64,000 nt of DNA from Vibrio sp. Hep-1b-8 (GTDB lineage: Bacteria > Pseudomonadota > Gammaproteobacteria > Enterobacterales > Vibrionaceae), in NCBI RefSeq assembly GCF_006124995.1, contig NZ_QEWN01000142.1:41428-105427 (forward strand), given 5' to 3'. The position numbers and the translations under genes were made by a program. The notes beneath the pieces are model-generated. The model saw only the letters and a list, made by a program, of their open reading frames with translations, was not told where the DNA came from and did no database searches. Below, in pieces: positions 8,631 through 22,823 of this stretch. Every line of letters starts with the position of its first letter. The stretch's first letter is position 1.

Positions 8631-8894
8631 ATGATTATTGAATTTGAAGAGCAGCTACTTGAGCTAATAGATGCACGTATTTCGACGGCGTCAGATGATG
8701 AACTTTTTGCTGGTGGTTATCTGCGTGGTCATATTTCGCTTTCTGCCGCTTCGTGCGAAGAAGATGGCATTAATGATGTAGAAACATTAAAGAGTCGTAT
8801 TCAGGAAAGTTTGGATGCAGCACGTTCGGAGCTGACGCCGGCAGACCGTATTATCGTCAATGATTTGTGGTTAGAGCTGGTAAACAACGCTTAA
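8631..8894 (+). CDS. yfcL: YfcL family protein
   Basis: An 87-residue cytoplasmic protein of the YfcL family (E. coli about 92 residues), function unknown. The N-terminal pattern MIIEFEEQLLELID followed by ASDDELFAGGYLRGH is characteristic. A longer reading frame extends upstream to about 8400, but the ATG at 8631 matches the family N-terminus; the upstream part overlaps the divergent secreted-protein gene and lacks family features. It sits in the conserved epmC-yfcL-mnmC neighbourhood and ends in a terminator. Confidence 0.85.
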   Translation: MIIEFEEQLLELIDARISTASDDELFAGGYLRGHISLSAASCEEDGINDVETLKSRIQESLDAARSELTPADRIIVNDLWLELVNNA

Positions 8895-8920
8895 CCAACG
8901 GCGACGTCAATCTATCGTCT

Positions 8921-8962
8921 AAGAGGTTGTTCGAATTTTTCGAACAACCTCTTTGTATTTTT
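8921..8962 (+). terminator. Rho-independent terminator after yfcL
   Basis: AAGAGGTTGTTCG (8921-8933) pairs with CGAACAACCTCTT (8941-8953), 13 bp with a T-rich loop, then TGTATTTTT. Confidence 0.88.
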
Positions 8963-9029
8963 GCGCTTGTTGCGTGATTGGCTGCTCGATATTCTAGTGC
9001 TCATACTGAGACACAACAGGATAGCAGTT

Positions 9030-9554
9030 ATGAAGATCATAGCATTTGGGGCATCAAACAGTTCAACATCAATCAACAAAGCGTTAGCAACCTATGCCGC
9101 TCAACAAGTGGAAGGTGCGCAGGTACAAGTCTTAGACATCAACAATTATTCAGTTCCGATGTTTAGTGAAGACAAAGAAAAAGAAATTGGACAAGCTGAA
9201 GGCGCAAGAGAGTTTCTCGCTGATCTTGCTGAAGCGGATGCCATTGTTGTCTCTTATGCTGAACATAATGGCTACTACCCAGCGGCATACAAAAACCTAT
9301 TTGACTGGGCGACTCGCATTGAGCGCAGTGTGTTCCAAAATAAGCCCGTTGTTTACTTGGCGACATCTCCTGGCCCTGGCGGTGCACAAACGGTTCTTGC
9401 TGCCGTCACAGCTTCCGCTCCTTACTTTGGTGCTGATGTGAAGGCGTCGGTATCCGTCCCAAGTTTCTATGATAACTTTGACTTTGAAACTGCGGCGATT
9501 ACCAACCAAGACATTGCAGATGAAATCAAAGCCGCGGTTGCTAAGCTAGCCTAA
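9030..9554 (+). CDS. NADPH-dependent FMN reductase family flavoprotein
   Basis: A 174-residue flavodoxin-fold protein. The N-terminal phosphate-binding loop GASNSSTSINKALA and the later blocks EHNGYYPAAYKNLFDW and SPGPGGAQTVL are typical of the NADPH-dependent FMN/azo/chromate reductase family. Substrate unknown; quinone or flavin reduction is the family activity. The ATG at 9030 is chosen because the Rossmann strand MKIIAFGAS starts there, although the frame is open further upstream. It stands alone between terminators and is not part of the E. coli yfcL-mnmC neighbourhood, so it is a lineage-specific insertion. Confidence 0.85.
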   Translation: MKIIAFGASNSSTSINKALATYAAQQVEGAQVQVLDINNYSVPMFSEDKEKEIGQAEGAREFLADLAEADAIVVSYAEHNGYYPAAYKNLFDWATRIERSVFQNKPVVYLATSPGPGGAQTVLAAVTASAPYFGADVKASVSVPSFYDNFDFETAAITNQDIADEIKAAVAKLA

Positions 9555-9575
9555 CCAAGCTCAGTGACTACAGAT

Positions 9576-9607
9576 AAAAAACGCAGTGTAAGAGACTGCG
9601 TTTTTTT
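9576..9607. terminator. Bidirectional terminator between the flavoprotein gene and mnmC
   Basis: AAAAAACGCAGT and ACTGCGTTTTTT flank a short loop, with A/T runs on both sides, so it serves the two convergent genes. Confidence 0.88.
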
Positions 9608-9620
9608 GTTCTGAGGCTAA

Positions 9621-11639
9621 TTACAGTTCCGTAATGGCTTTGCCTTTTCTCAATTTGCGAACCCACATTCGACTAGGGTGTAAGCTTTCCAAAACATCCA
9701 CAGGTAGAGGCAGCGGATCACCACAGATCTGAGAGGCGAGCGTTTCCGCTAGCAGCGGCGCTGAACTTAGCCCTCGTGAGCCTAAACCTAATAGGCAGAA
9801 CAAGTTTGGATATTGTGGTACTTGTTCAGCACTATCAATCGTTGTTTGTTGAAGGTTTTGATAGCAAGCTTTGATTTTTTCAAACTGACCAAGGTTGCCA
9901 ACAAATGGCAGATGGTCTCGACTTACACAGCGTATGCCCTGACGCGACTGATTCGATGACGTATCAACTTGGAGTGGCCAAGCTTGGTTTGGTACGCATT
10001 TGCGCAGTTTGTCACCATTGTCTTGCTGCGCCACAGGGTCAAACTCATTGTCGAGATGAGAGCGATCATAGCTAGCGCCAATGCAGTGATGGCGGTTATT
10101 CGGGTTCACGGGGGTCATGTAGCCGTCATAGCACAATACGGTCTTGAGTTTCTCCAGCGTCTCTGTTGTTGGAATGTGACTGACTTGACCTTTGACCTTC
10201 CCTAATGGGACATGCGCAGCTTGAGTAAATTGGTCAAACAGATGGCCGTTGGCAATGACGACGGTATCGTGTTGGAATGACGCGTTATGACTTACCAAAG
10301 TCCAGCTCTGGGAATCTTCCTGCCAGTCTAGCTGTTCAATTTTGCAGTTGAAGTAAGACGCAAATAAAGGGTTTTCCGCGAGTTTATCCAGTAACCCTTT
10401 GGTTAGCTGAGCAGGGCTTAACCAACCACCAAGCGGGTAGTGAACGCTTTCCATATCGAGAGGAAGGCCAACAACGTCATTGGTCTGTTGAGCATCGAGT
10501 TTATGAATGAGCTGACTATCAAAGTTACCTTCAAGCATTTTGTTAAGCTTAACGTTGGTTGCTTGATCCCACATTAGCTGCGTTACACCACACCACTGGT
10601 GGTCAAACTCTATCTGCTGTGCAGCTTGTTCAACAAATTGACGGGCAAACAAGAATGCTGGCGCAAATACTCGGGACACGCCTTCGTGTGTACCATTCAG
10701 TAAAGGATAGACTGCACCTTGTCGATTTCCTGAAGCGCCTTCAGCAGGTACACTATCTTGACAGTAGAGCGTGACTTTTTTTCCACGGCGGACAAGGGTA
10801 GTGGCAAGTGTGGCACTGGCGATGCCACCACCAATAATAGCGACGGATTCACCACTCTGACTTGGCTGACGAGCAAACCAAGGTATCATGTTCGTGTGTG
10901 GCTGCTTCTCTAAAAGTGTGCCCGCGATCATCTCTCGTTTGGTGCCAAAGCCTTTGACTTTCTTCATTGCGAAGCCCGCTTCAATGAGACCTCGACGTAC
11001 AAAACCCGCAGCCGTGAATGTCGCGCAAGTACAATCACGTTTCGCTAATTTTGCCATACCGTTAAATAAGTCTTGGTTCCACATTTCTGGGTTTTTGCTT
11101 GGTGCGAACCCATCTAAGAACCAAGCGTCGACTAGACCTTGCTCAGAAACAGGCACTTTTGGCATGCAATCTTTAATGTCACCAAACCATAAATCAAGCG
11201 TTATAGCTCCATCGTCTAGTACAATTCGATGACATTCTGGTACCGCGATAGGGTAGTGTTTTTGCAGCTTTTCCGCATACTCTGCCAGTTCAGGCCACGA
11301 TTGGTGAGCCTTGATGAGATCGTTTTTACTCAACGGATATTTTTCAAAGCTCACGAAATGCAGCTCTTGTAATGGCGAAGTTGGATTTTGTTGCCTAAAT
11401 TGAGCAAACCATTGCCAAACGGCTAAGAAATTAAGTCCAGTTCCGAAGCCAGTCTCTGCGATGACAAATCTACGTTGGTCACATTCTTGCCATCTTTGTG
11501 GCAGATGATTCTGGTGTAAGAACACGTAGCGAGTCTCTTCTAGTCCATTGACGTTGGAGAAATAGACATCATCAAACTGGTCAGAAACAGGGGTTCCAGC
11601 TTCGTTCCAGCCTAGTTGGGCATTAGTAATCGAGGTCAT
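9621..11639 (-). CDS. mnmC: Bifunctional tRNA modification enzyme MnmC
   Basis: Makes the final two steps of 5-methylaminomethyl-2-thiouridine at the wobble position of certain tRNAs. The 672-residue protein has an N-terminal methyltransferase domain (about 1-240, with ETGFGTGLNFL and the DAWFLDGFAPSKNPEMW block) that adds the last methyl. The C-terminal FAD-dependent oxidoreductase (from about 265, dinucleotide loop AIIGGGIASATLA) removes the carboxymethyl group. The Met at 11639 (MTSITNAQLGWNE) is preferred over a Met 24 codons upstream because that extension is not family-like. It is divergent from fabB, as in E. coli. Confidence 0.96.
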   Translation of the reverse strand: MTSITNAQLGWNEAGTPVSDQFDDVYFSNVNGLEETRYVFLHQNHLPQRWQECDQRRFVIAETGFGTGLNFLAVWQWFAQFRQQNPTSPLQELHFVSFEKYPLSKNDLIKAHQSWPELAEYAEKLQKHYPIAVPECHRIVLDDGAITLDLWFGDIKDCMPKVPVSEQGLVDAWFLDGFAPSKNPEMWNQDLFNGMAKLAKRDCTCATFTAAGFVRRGLIEAGFAMKKVKGFGTKREMIAGTLLEKQPHTNMIPWFARQPSQSGESVAIIGGGIASATLATTLVRRGKKVTLYCQDSVPAEGASGNRQGAVYPLLNGTHEGVSRVFAPAFLFARQFVEQAAQQIEFDHQWCGVTQLMWDQATNVKLNKMLEGNFDSQLIHKLDAQQTNDVVGLPLDMESVHYPLGGWLSPAQLTKGLLDKLAENPLFASYFNCKIEQLDWQEDSQSWTLVSHNASFQHDTVVIANGHLFDQFTQAAHVPLGKVKGQVSHIPTTETLEKLKTVLCYDGYMTPVNPNNRHHCIGASYDRSHLDNEFDPVAQQDNGDKLRKCVPNQAWPLQVDTSSNQSRQGIRCVSRDHLPFVGNLGQFEKIKACYQNLQQTTIDSAEQVPQYPNLFCLLGLGSRGLSSAPLLAETLASQICGDPLPLPVDVLESLHPSRMWVRKLRKGKAITEL

Positions 11640-11768
11640 AGTGTCGGAAATAATGTGAATAAAGACGATAATATGATTGCAATTGTACGGTTTTAGAGGA
11701 AAGCTGACCACTTTTCCCCGCTATCTTAGTTATTATCAGGCGGATTTTTGAATTATAGGAATGTCATA

Positions 11769-12980
11769 ATGAAACGAGTCGTAATCACCGGTATGGGTAT
11801 TGTTTCAAGTATCGGTAACAACGTCGAAGAAGTTTTAGCGTCTCTTAAAGCAGGTAAATCTGGTATTACTGCCTCTGAGCAGTTTAAAGAACACGGCCTA
11901 CGTTCTCAGGTTTGGGGTGACTTAAAGATTAACCCAGCAGAACACATTGACCGTAAACAGATGCGCTTTATGGGTGATGCGGCTGCTTATGCATACCTAT
12001 CAATGCAGCAAGCAATTGAAGATGCAGGTTTAACCGACGAACAGGTATCTAACGACCGTACTGGTATTGTTGCAGGTTCTGGCGGTGCATCGGCACTAAA
12101 CCAAACTGTCGCAACGGACACTATGCGTGAAAAAGGCGTGAAACGTGTTGGTCCATATATGGTACCTCGTACTATGTCTTCAACCGTATCTGCGTGTTTG
12201 GCGACACCATTTAAAATCCGTGGCGTGAACTACTCTATGAGTTCTGCGTGTGCGACGTCAGCACACTGTATTGGTCATGCGATGGAGCTTATCCAACTAG
12301 GCAAACAAGACATCGTTTTTGCTGGTGGTGGTGAAGAACTAGATTGGTCTCAAACTATGATGTTTGATGCTATGGGAGCACTATCGACTAAGTACAACGA
12401 GACTCCAGACCAAGCTTCTCGTACTTACGATGCTGACCGTGACGGTTTTGTTATCTCTGGCGGTGGTGGCATGATGGTGATCGAAGAACTCGAACACGCA
12501 TTAGCACGCGGCGCGAAAATCTACGGTGAAATCGTAGGCTATGGCGCGACTTCAGACGGTTATGACATGGTTGCTCCTTCTGGTGAAGGCGCAGTGCGTT
12601 GTATGAAGATGGCGATGCAAGATGTGGATGTTATTGACTACGTCAACACACACGGCACATCAACACCAGTTGGTGACGTTAAAGAACTGGGTGCAATCCA
12701 AGAGCTATTCGGCAACAACAGCCCAGCTATTTCTGCAACCAAAGCAATGACAGGTCACGCACTAGGTGCTGCTGGTGTGCACGAAGCAATTTACTCAACG
12801 CTAATGCTGACCAATGATTTCATCGCTCCAAGCATTAACATTGCTAATTTAGATGAAGCGGCTAAGGGCCTAGATATCGTGACTGAAAAGCGTGATGTCG
12901 AGCTAACGACCGTGATGTCAAACAGTTTTGGCTTTGGTGGTACGAACGCAACATTAGTGATCAGGAAGTACCAAGGCTAA
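11769..12980 (+). CDS. fabB: 3-oxoacyl-ACP synthase I FabB
   Basis: Elongating condensing enzyme of type II fatty acid synthesis, needed for unsaturated fatty acids. The 403-residue length is close to E. coli FabB. The catalytic triad is visible: Cys near 161 in SSACATSAHCIGH, His in NTHGTSTPVGD, and His in AMTGHALGAAG, with the Gly-rich tail SNSFGFGGTNA. The ATG at 11769 is preferred over an upstream in-frame start because MKRVVITGMG is the family N-terminus and AGGA precedes it. It is divergent from mnmC and ends in a strong terminator. Confidence 0.97.
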   Translation: MKRVVITGMGIVSSIGNNVEEVLASLKAGKSGITASEQFKEHGLRSQVWGDLKINPAEHIDRKQMRFMGDAAAYAYLSMQQAIEDAGLTDEQVSNDRTGIVAGSGGASALNQTVATDTMREKGVKRVGPYMVPRTMSSTVSACLATPFKIRGVNYSMSSACATSAHCIGHAMELIQLGKQDIVFAGGGEELDWSQTMMFDAMGALSTKYNETPDQASRTYDADRDGFVISGGGGMMVIEELEHALARGAKIYGEIVGYGATSDGYDMVAPSGEGAVRCMKMAMQDVDVIDYVNTHGTSTPVGDVKELGAIQELFGNNSPAISATKAMTGHALGAAGVHEAIYSTLMLTNDFIAPSINIANLDEAAKGLDIVTEKRDVELTTVMSNSFGFGGTNATLVIRKYQG

Positions 12981-13115
12981 CTGAATTTGCTGAGCAGATG
13001 ATGCTTCGCAATCCAGTTTCCAGAGCCGGCTAATCTTTATTAGTAAAGGTTAACCTAACAGACGCAGACTTTAGCCCATGGAGAGCGGGTTAAGATCCTT
13101 TTGTTCTGGACTATT

Positions 13116-13145
13116 GCCCGGCTATTTAGCCGGGCATTTTTCTCT
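13116..13145 (+). terminator. Rho-independent terminator after fabB
   Basis: GCCCGGCTA (13116-13124) and TAGCCGGGC (13127-13135) form a 9-bp stem with a two-base loop, followed by ATTTTTCTCTTT. Confidence 0.85.
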
Positions 13146-13244
13146 TTACCCTTTATCGCTACCTGAGTGCATTATTACCTCGACACTGAGGAGCCTTTTC
13201 TGCACAATCAATCCCATTGCAATTCAACCCCACTCTACAGACAG

Positions 13245-14378
13245 ATGAAAATCCTTATTGATGAAAATATGCCTTATGCAGAGCAGCTTTTTAGCCAGCT
13301 TGGCGAAGTGGTTCTAAAATCTGGTCGCACACTAACTGAAGATGACCTTGTCGATGTCGACGCCTTGATGATTCGTTCTGTTACTAAGGTCAACGCAAAA
13401 CTGCTATCAAAAGCGAACAAACTCAAATTTGTCGGGACGGCAACCGCGGGGATGGACCATGTTGATCAGGATTTACTTCGAGAGCGACGAATATTTTTCA
13501 CCGCGGCACCGGGTTGTAACAAAGTCGGGGTCGCAGAATACGCGTTCAGTGTCATGATGGTACTGGCTCAACAACACGGTTTTTCTGTTTTTGATAAAAC
13601 GGTTGGTATCATTGGTGCCGGGCAGGTTGGCAGTTACTTGCAACAATGTTTGCAAGGTGTAGGAATCAAGGTATTGATTAACGATCCACCTAAGCAAGAT
13701 GCGGGGGATTTGCGTCAGTTTACACCTCTTGAGGCGCTGTTGAGTCAAGCCGATATCATTACTCTCCACACACCGATTACTCGGAGTGGTAAGCATCCTA
13801 CTCATCATTTGATCGATGAAGAAGTCCTCAATACGTTACGCGGTGACCAAATTTTAATCAATGCTGCTCGTGGTCCAGTCGTTGACAATTCGGCTCTAAA
13901 AGCACGTTTACAGCGCAACGATGGCTTTATTGCAGCGTTAGATGTGTTTGAATTTGAGCCAGAGGTTGATATGGAGCTTCTGCCTCTGCTAGCATTCGCA
14001 ACCCCTCATGTCGCTGGGTATGGTCTAGAGGGCAAAGCTCGCGGAACAACGATGATTTTCAATAGCTACTGTGAGTTCTTAGATAACGAATTACGTGCGC
14101 ACGCCCGTGACTTGCTGCCAACCGCTCCTGTACCTAAGCTGGTATTGGATCGTGATTGGGATGAAGCTACGCTGCATAACATCACTCAGCTCGTCTACGA
14201 TGTGCGTAAAGATGACGCCTTATTCCGTCGCGAGATCAGTCAGCCAGGTTCATTCGACCGGATGCGTAAGAACTACTGGGATCGTCGAGAATACAGTGCC
14301 GTCACATTGGTCGGTGATGAAAGTTGTCGTTTATCACCCCTAGAAAAATTAGGTTTTCAGGTTGAGGTAAGTCAATGA
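13245..14378 (+). CDS. pdxB: Erythronate-4-phosphate dehydrogenase PdxB
   Basis: Second step of the DXP-dependent pyridoxal phosphate pathway: NAD-dependent oxidation of 4-phosphoerythronate. The 377-residue protein has the D-2-hydroxyacid dehydrogenase layout, with the nucleotide loop GIIGAGQVGSYL (about 122-133), the Arg-containing block NAARGPVVDN, the Glu-containing EFEPEV and the His in ATPHVAGYG. The start MKILIDENMPYAEQLF at 13245 is typical; the frame is open upstream but without family sequence. Its stop overlaps the asd start by 4 bases (ATGA), so the two are translationally coupled. Confidence 0.96.
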   Translation: MKILIDENMPYAEQLFSQLGEVVLKSGRTLTEDDLVDVDALMIRSVTKVNAKLLSKANKLKFVGTATAGMDHVDQDLLRERRIFFTAAPGCNKVGVAEYAFSVMMVLAQQHGFSVFDKTVGIIGAGQVGSYLQQCLQGVGIKVLINDPPKQDAGDLRQFTPLEALLSQADIITLHTPITRSGKHPTHHLIDEEVLNTLRGDQILINAARGPVVDNSALKARLQRNDGFIAALDVFEFEPEVDMELLPLLAFATPHVAGYGLEGKARGTTMIFNSYCEFLDNELRAHARDLLPTAPVPKLVLDRDWDEATLHNITQLVYDVRKDDALFRREISQPGSFDRMRKNYWDRREYSAVTLVGDESCRLSPLEKLGFQVEVSQ

Positions 14379-15388
14379 GCCAACAATATAACGTTGCCGT
14401 ATTAGGTGCGACCGGCGCGGTCGGTGAAACTATTTTAGAAGTGCTACAAGAGCGCAAGTTTCCAGTCGGTGAGCTATATCTGCTAGCCAGTGAACGCAGT
14501 GAAGGAAAGACTTACCGTTTTAACGGTAAAACCGTACGTGTGCAAAACGTCGAAGAATTTGACTGGTCACAAGCTCATATCGCTTTATTCTCTGCCGGTG
14601 GTGAACTGTCGGCAAAATGGGCTCCGATTGCAGCGGACGAAGGCGTAATTGTGATCGATAATACGTCACAGTTCCGTTATGAGTACGATATCCCACTTGT
14701 TGTACCTGAAGTGAACCCTGAAGCCATTGCAGAGTTTCGTAACCGCAATATTATCGCCAACCCAAATTGCTCAACGATTCAAATGCTGGTAGCTCTGAAG
14801 CCAATTCATGATGCGGTTGGTATTGAGCGTATTAACGTATCGACTTATCAGTCAGTTTCTGGTGCGGGTAAAGCCGGCATTGATGAACTCGCTGGTCAAA
14901 CGGCAAAACTGCTTAACGGTATGCCAGCTGAGAACAGTGAATTTTCACAGCAAATCGCATTCAACTGTATCCCACAGATTGATCAGTTCATGGAAAATGG
15001 TTACACCCGTGAAGAGATGAAGATGGTGTGGGAAACCCAGAAAATCTTCAATGACCCAGCGATTACCGTGAACCCAACTTGTGTTCGTGTACCTGTCTTT
15101 TACGGTCACGCGGAAGCCATTCACGTTGAAACTTGTGCGCCAATTGATGCTCAAGAGGTGATTAACCTATTGGAACAAACGGAAGGCGTAGAAGTATTCC
15201 AAGGTGAAGATTTCCCGACTCAAGTTCGCGACGCTGGTGGTAAAGACCACGTCATGGTTGGCCGTATCCGTAACGACATTAGCCACCATAGTGGTGTAAA
15301 CCTATGGGTTGTTGCTGACAATGTTAGAAAAGGTGCAGCGACCAATGCTGTTCAGATTGCTGAAGTATTGATTCGCGATTACTACTAA
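14375..15388 (+). CDS. asd: Aspartate-semialdehyde dehydrogenase
   Basis: A 337-residue NADP-dependent enzyme reducing aspartyl phosphate to aspartate semialdehyde, the branch point to lysine, diaminopimelate, methionine and threonine. The N-terminal loop GATGAVGE, the nucleophile Cys132 in NPNCSTIQ and the VSGAGKAG block are present. In E. coli this position next to pdxB holds usg, a homologue regarded as lacking the catalytic cysteine; here the cysteine is kept, so the product is probably active. Vibrios often carry a second asd elsewhere. The gene overlaps pdxB by 4 bases and ends in a terminator before hubP. Confidence 0.9.
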   Translation: MSQQYNVAVLGATGAVGETILEVLQERKFPVGELYLLASERSEGKTYRFNGKTVRVQNVEEFDWSQAHIALFSAGGELSAKWAPIAADEGVIVIDNTSQFRYEYDIPLVVPEVNPEAIAEFRNRNIIANPNCSTIQMLVALKPIHDAVGIERINVSTYQSVSGAGKAGIDELAGQTAKLLNGMPAENSEFSQQIAFNCIPQIDQFMENGYTREEMKMVWETQKIFNDPAITVNPTCVRVPVFYGHAEAIHVETCAPIDAQEVINLLEQTEGVEVFQGEDFPTQVRDAGGKDHVMVGRIRNDISHHSGVNLWVVADNVRKGAATNAVQIAEVLIRDYY

Positions 15389-15409
15389 TCTCGAAATTAG
15401 ATTGTTATT

Positions 15410-15438
15410 GAAGCCTCGTTTTCAAGTGGGGCTTTTTT
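15410..15438 (+). terminator. Rho-independent terminator after asd
   Basis: AAGCCTC and GTGGGGCTT form a short stem including G-T pairing around TTTTCAA, followed by six T. Confidence 0.7.
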
Positions 15439-15589
15439 CATCGAATCGAGGAAATTTATGTGAGATTAATGCGAATATGGCGTTGGACACACATTTTTTA
15501 CCTCTATACCTATAGTTTTGGTGGGTTTATCCGATATATTTAACAGATCATTGTCTTTAAATTTAATTGAGCACATAGCTGAGCCTTAT

Positions 15590-20785
<5,196 letters not shown>

Positions 20786-20798
20786 TTGGTGAAATGAC

Positions 20799-20829
20799 TA
20801 AGGGGGCAGTTTAGCCCCCTTATTTTTTG
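20799..20829 (+). terminator. Rho-independent terminator after hubP
   Basis: AAGGGGGC and GCCCCCTT pair around a six-base loop, followed by ATTTTTT. It separates hubP from truA. Confidence 0.85.
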
Positions 20830-20882
20830 GTATATACTTCCCGCCCCATTCTTAGGTCAATCAATCCTGTGAGAACATCCCG

Positions 20883-21677
20883 ATGAGAATTGCTTTAGGC
20901 ATCGAATACAATGGTACTCAATACTATGGCTGGCAACGCCAAAGAGACGTGAATAGTGTTCAAGAGAAGTTAGAACACGCATTAAGTATCGTTGCTAACT
21001 ATCCAATTGAAGTCCAGTGTGCAGGACGGACCGATGCAGGTGTTCATGGGACAGGTCAAGTTGTCCATTTTGATACAACCGCAACACGTAAAATGGTGGC
21101 TTGGACAATGGGAGCCAACGCTAACTTACCCGATGATATCGCAGTACGTTGGGCTAAAGAGGTACCGGACGAGTTTCATGCCCGTTTTTCCGCTACAGCA
21201 CGCCGCTACCGCTATATCATTTTCAACAGCGCACTGCGTCCGGGTATATTGTCTTCGGGTGTGAGCCACTATCACGGTGAGCTTGATGAAAAGAAGATGC
21301 ATCAAGCCGCACAGTATCTGTTAGGCGAAAACGACTTTACCTCCTTTAGAGCGACACATTGCCAATCTCGCAGCCCATGGCGAAACATGATGCACATTAA
21401 TGTGTCGCGTCATGGTCAGTATGTTGTTATTGACATCAAAGCGAACGCATTTGTTCATCATATGGTGCGCAATATCACTGGAAGTTTGATTTGTGTTGGT
21501 CGAGGAGAGCAGGAGCCGCAGTGGATCGAGTGGTTGCTTGCAGCCAAGGATCGCAAGTTGGCGGGAGCGACGGCGAAAGCGGAAGGCCTGTACCTCGTTG
21601 ACGTTGATTACCCTGATGGGTTTGAATTACCAAGAGTGCCGATTGGGCCACTATTTTTGCCTGATAATCTGAACTAA
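20883..21677 (+). CDS. truA: tRNA pseudouridine(38-40) synthase TruA
   Basis: Converts uridines 38-40 in the anticodon stem-loop of many tRNAs to pseudouridine. The 264-residue protein matches the family. The catalytic Asp51 lies in AGRTDAGVHG, and later blocks FHARFSATARRYRY, NDFTSFRATHCQS and NAFVHHMVRNITG are all present. The ATG follows a short leader after the hubP terminator. In E. coli truA also lies between usg and the accD region; here dedA is absent. Confidence 0.97.
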   Translation: MRIALGIEYNGTQYYGWQRQRDVNSVQEKLEHALSIVANYPIEVQCAGRTDAGVHGTGQVVHFDTTATRKMVAWTMGANANLPDDIAVRWAKEVPDEFHARFSATARRYRYIIFNSALRPGILSSGVSHYHGELDEKKMHQAAQYLLGENDFTSFRATHCQSRSPWRNMMHINVSRHGQYVVIDIKANAFVHHMVRNITGSLICVGRGEQEPQWIEWLLAAKDRKLAGATAKAEGLYLVDVDYPDGFELPRVPIGPLFLPDNLN

Positions 21678-21852
21678 TTCGTGATAAATTGTCGAATGAA
21701 TCAGGTCTTTAGTGTGTGAGAAATTGAGTCAGGAAATAGGTACAACCAGTTTTTTGTCTACACTTGGCATTTAATATGCTTTAATCCTCACGCGTAAATT
21801 CAGAATTTGTATCCTTCGCATTGAGCGCAGGAGTAGAGAGAAAAGGTCTTCC

Positions 21853-22779
21853 ATGAGTTGGCTTGAAAAGATTTTAGAAAAAAGCAACATTGTTAGTTCA
21901 CGTAAAGCGTCTATTCCTGAAGGGGTTTGGACCAAATGTACTTCATGTGAGCAGGTGCTTTACCACGCTGAACTAGAGCGTAACCTAGAAGTATGTCCGA
22001 AATGTGATCATCACATGCGTATGAGAGCACGTCGTCGCCTTGAAACATTCCTAGACGAAAATAATCGTGTAGAGATTGCTGACGAGCTTGAGCCGCAAGA
22101 TAAACTGAAGTTCAAAGACTCGAAAAAGTATAAAGACCGCATTTCAGCAGCTCAGAAGAGCAGCGGTGAGAAAGACGCGCTGGTTGTAATGAAAGGCGAA
22201 CTACTAGGTCAGCCTATCGTAGCTTGTGCATTTGATTTCTCATTCATGGGCGGTTCAATGGGTTCAGTGGTTGGTGCTCGTTTTGTTCGTGCAGCTGAAG
22301 CGGCAATGGAGAACAACTGTGGTTTAGTTTGTTTTTCTGCCAGTGGCGGTGCTCGTATGCAAGAGGCATTAATGTCTCTAATGCAAATGGCGAAAACCAG
22401 TGCTGCGCTAGAGCGTCTGTCAGCGAAAGGTCTTCCATTCGTATCGGTAATGACTGACCCAACTATGGGTGGTGTTTCGGCAAGTTTAGCGATGCTTGGC
22501 GATATCAATATTGGTGAGCCAAAAGCATTGATCGGTTTTGCTGGCCGTCGAGTTATCGAGCAAACGGTACGTGAAGACCTACCAGAAGGTTTCCAGCGTA
22601 GTGAGTTCCTGCTTGATCACGGTGCAATTGATATGATCGTTGATCGCCGCGAAATGCGTCAGCGTATCGGTGGCTTAATGGCGAAGATGAACAATAAACC
22701 ATCACCATTGGTGGTTTCTGTTAACGATTCACCAAATGAAGCTGCTTATTCAGTACCAGAAGCGGACGAAAAAGGGTAA
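21853..22779 (+). CDS. accD: Acetyl-CoA carboxylase carboxyltransferase subunit beta AccD
   Basis: Beta subunit of the carboxyltransferase that, with AccA, transfers carboxyl from biotin on AccB to acetyl-CoA to make malonyl-CoA. The 308-residue protein begins with a four-cysteine zinc ribbon (Cys29, Cys32, Cys48, Cys51) followed by the crotonase-like domain with FMGGSMGSVVG, SASGGARMQE and GFAGRRVIEQT. About 175 bases without an obvious terminator separate it from truA. It leads a probable operon with folC and dedD. Confidence 0.97.
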   Translation: MSWLEKILEKSNIVSSRKASIPEGVWTKCTSCEQVLYHAELERNLEVCPKCDHHMRMRARRRLETFLDENNRVEIADELEPQDKLKFKDSKKYKDRISAAQKSSGEKDALVVMKGELLGQPIVACAFDFSFMGGSMGSVVGARFVRAAEAAMENNCGLVCFSASGGARMQEALMSLMQMAKTSAALERLSAKGLPFVSVMTDPTMGGVSASLAMLGDINIGEPKALIGFAGRRVIEQTVREDLPEGFQRSEFLLDHGAIDMIVDRREMRQRIGGLMAKMNNKPSPLVVSVNDSPNEAAYSVPEADEKG

Positions 22780-22823
22780 AGTAACTCACTAACAAGCAAC
22801 CACAATTTATTGGTTAAAGTTAG

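Noticed and set aside
11700..11716. AGCTGACCACTTTT as a FadR site before fabB
   Set aside because: Only part of the FadR consensus is matched and the second half-site is missing; FabR-like half-sites nearby are equally weak.
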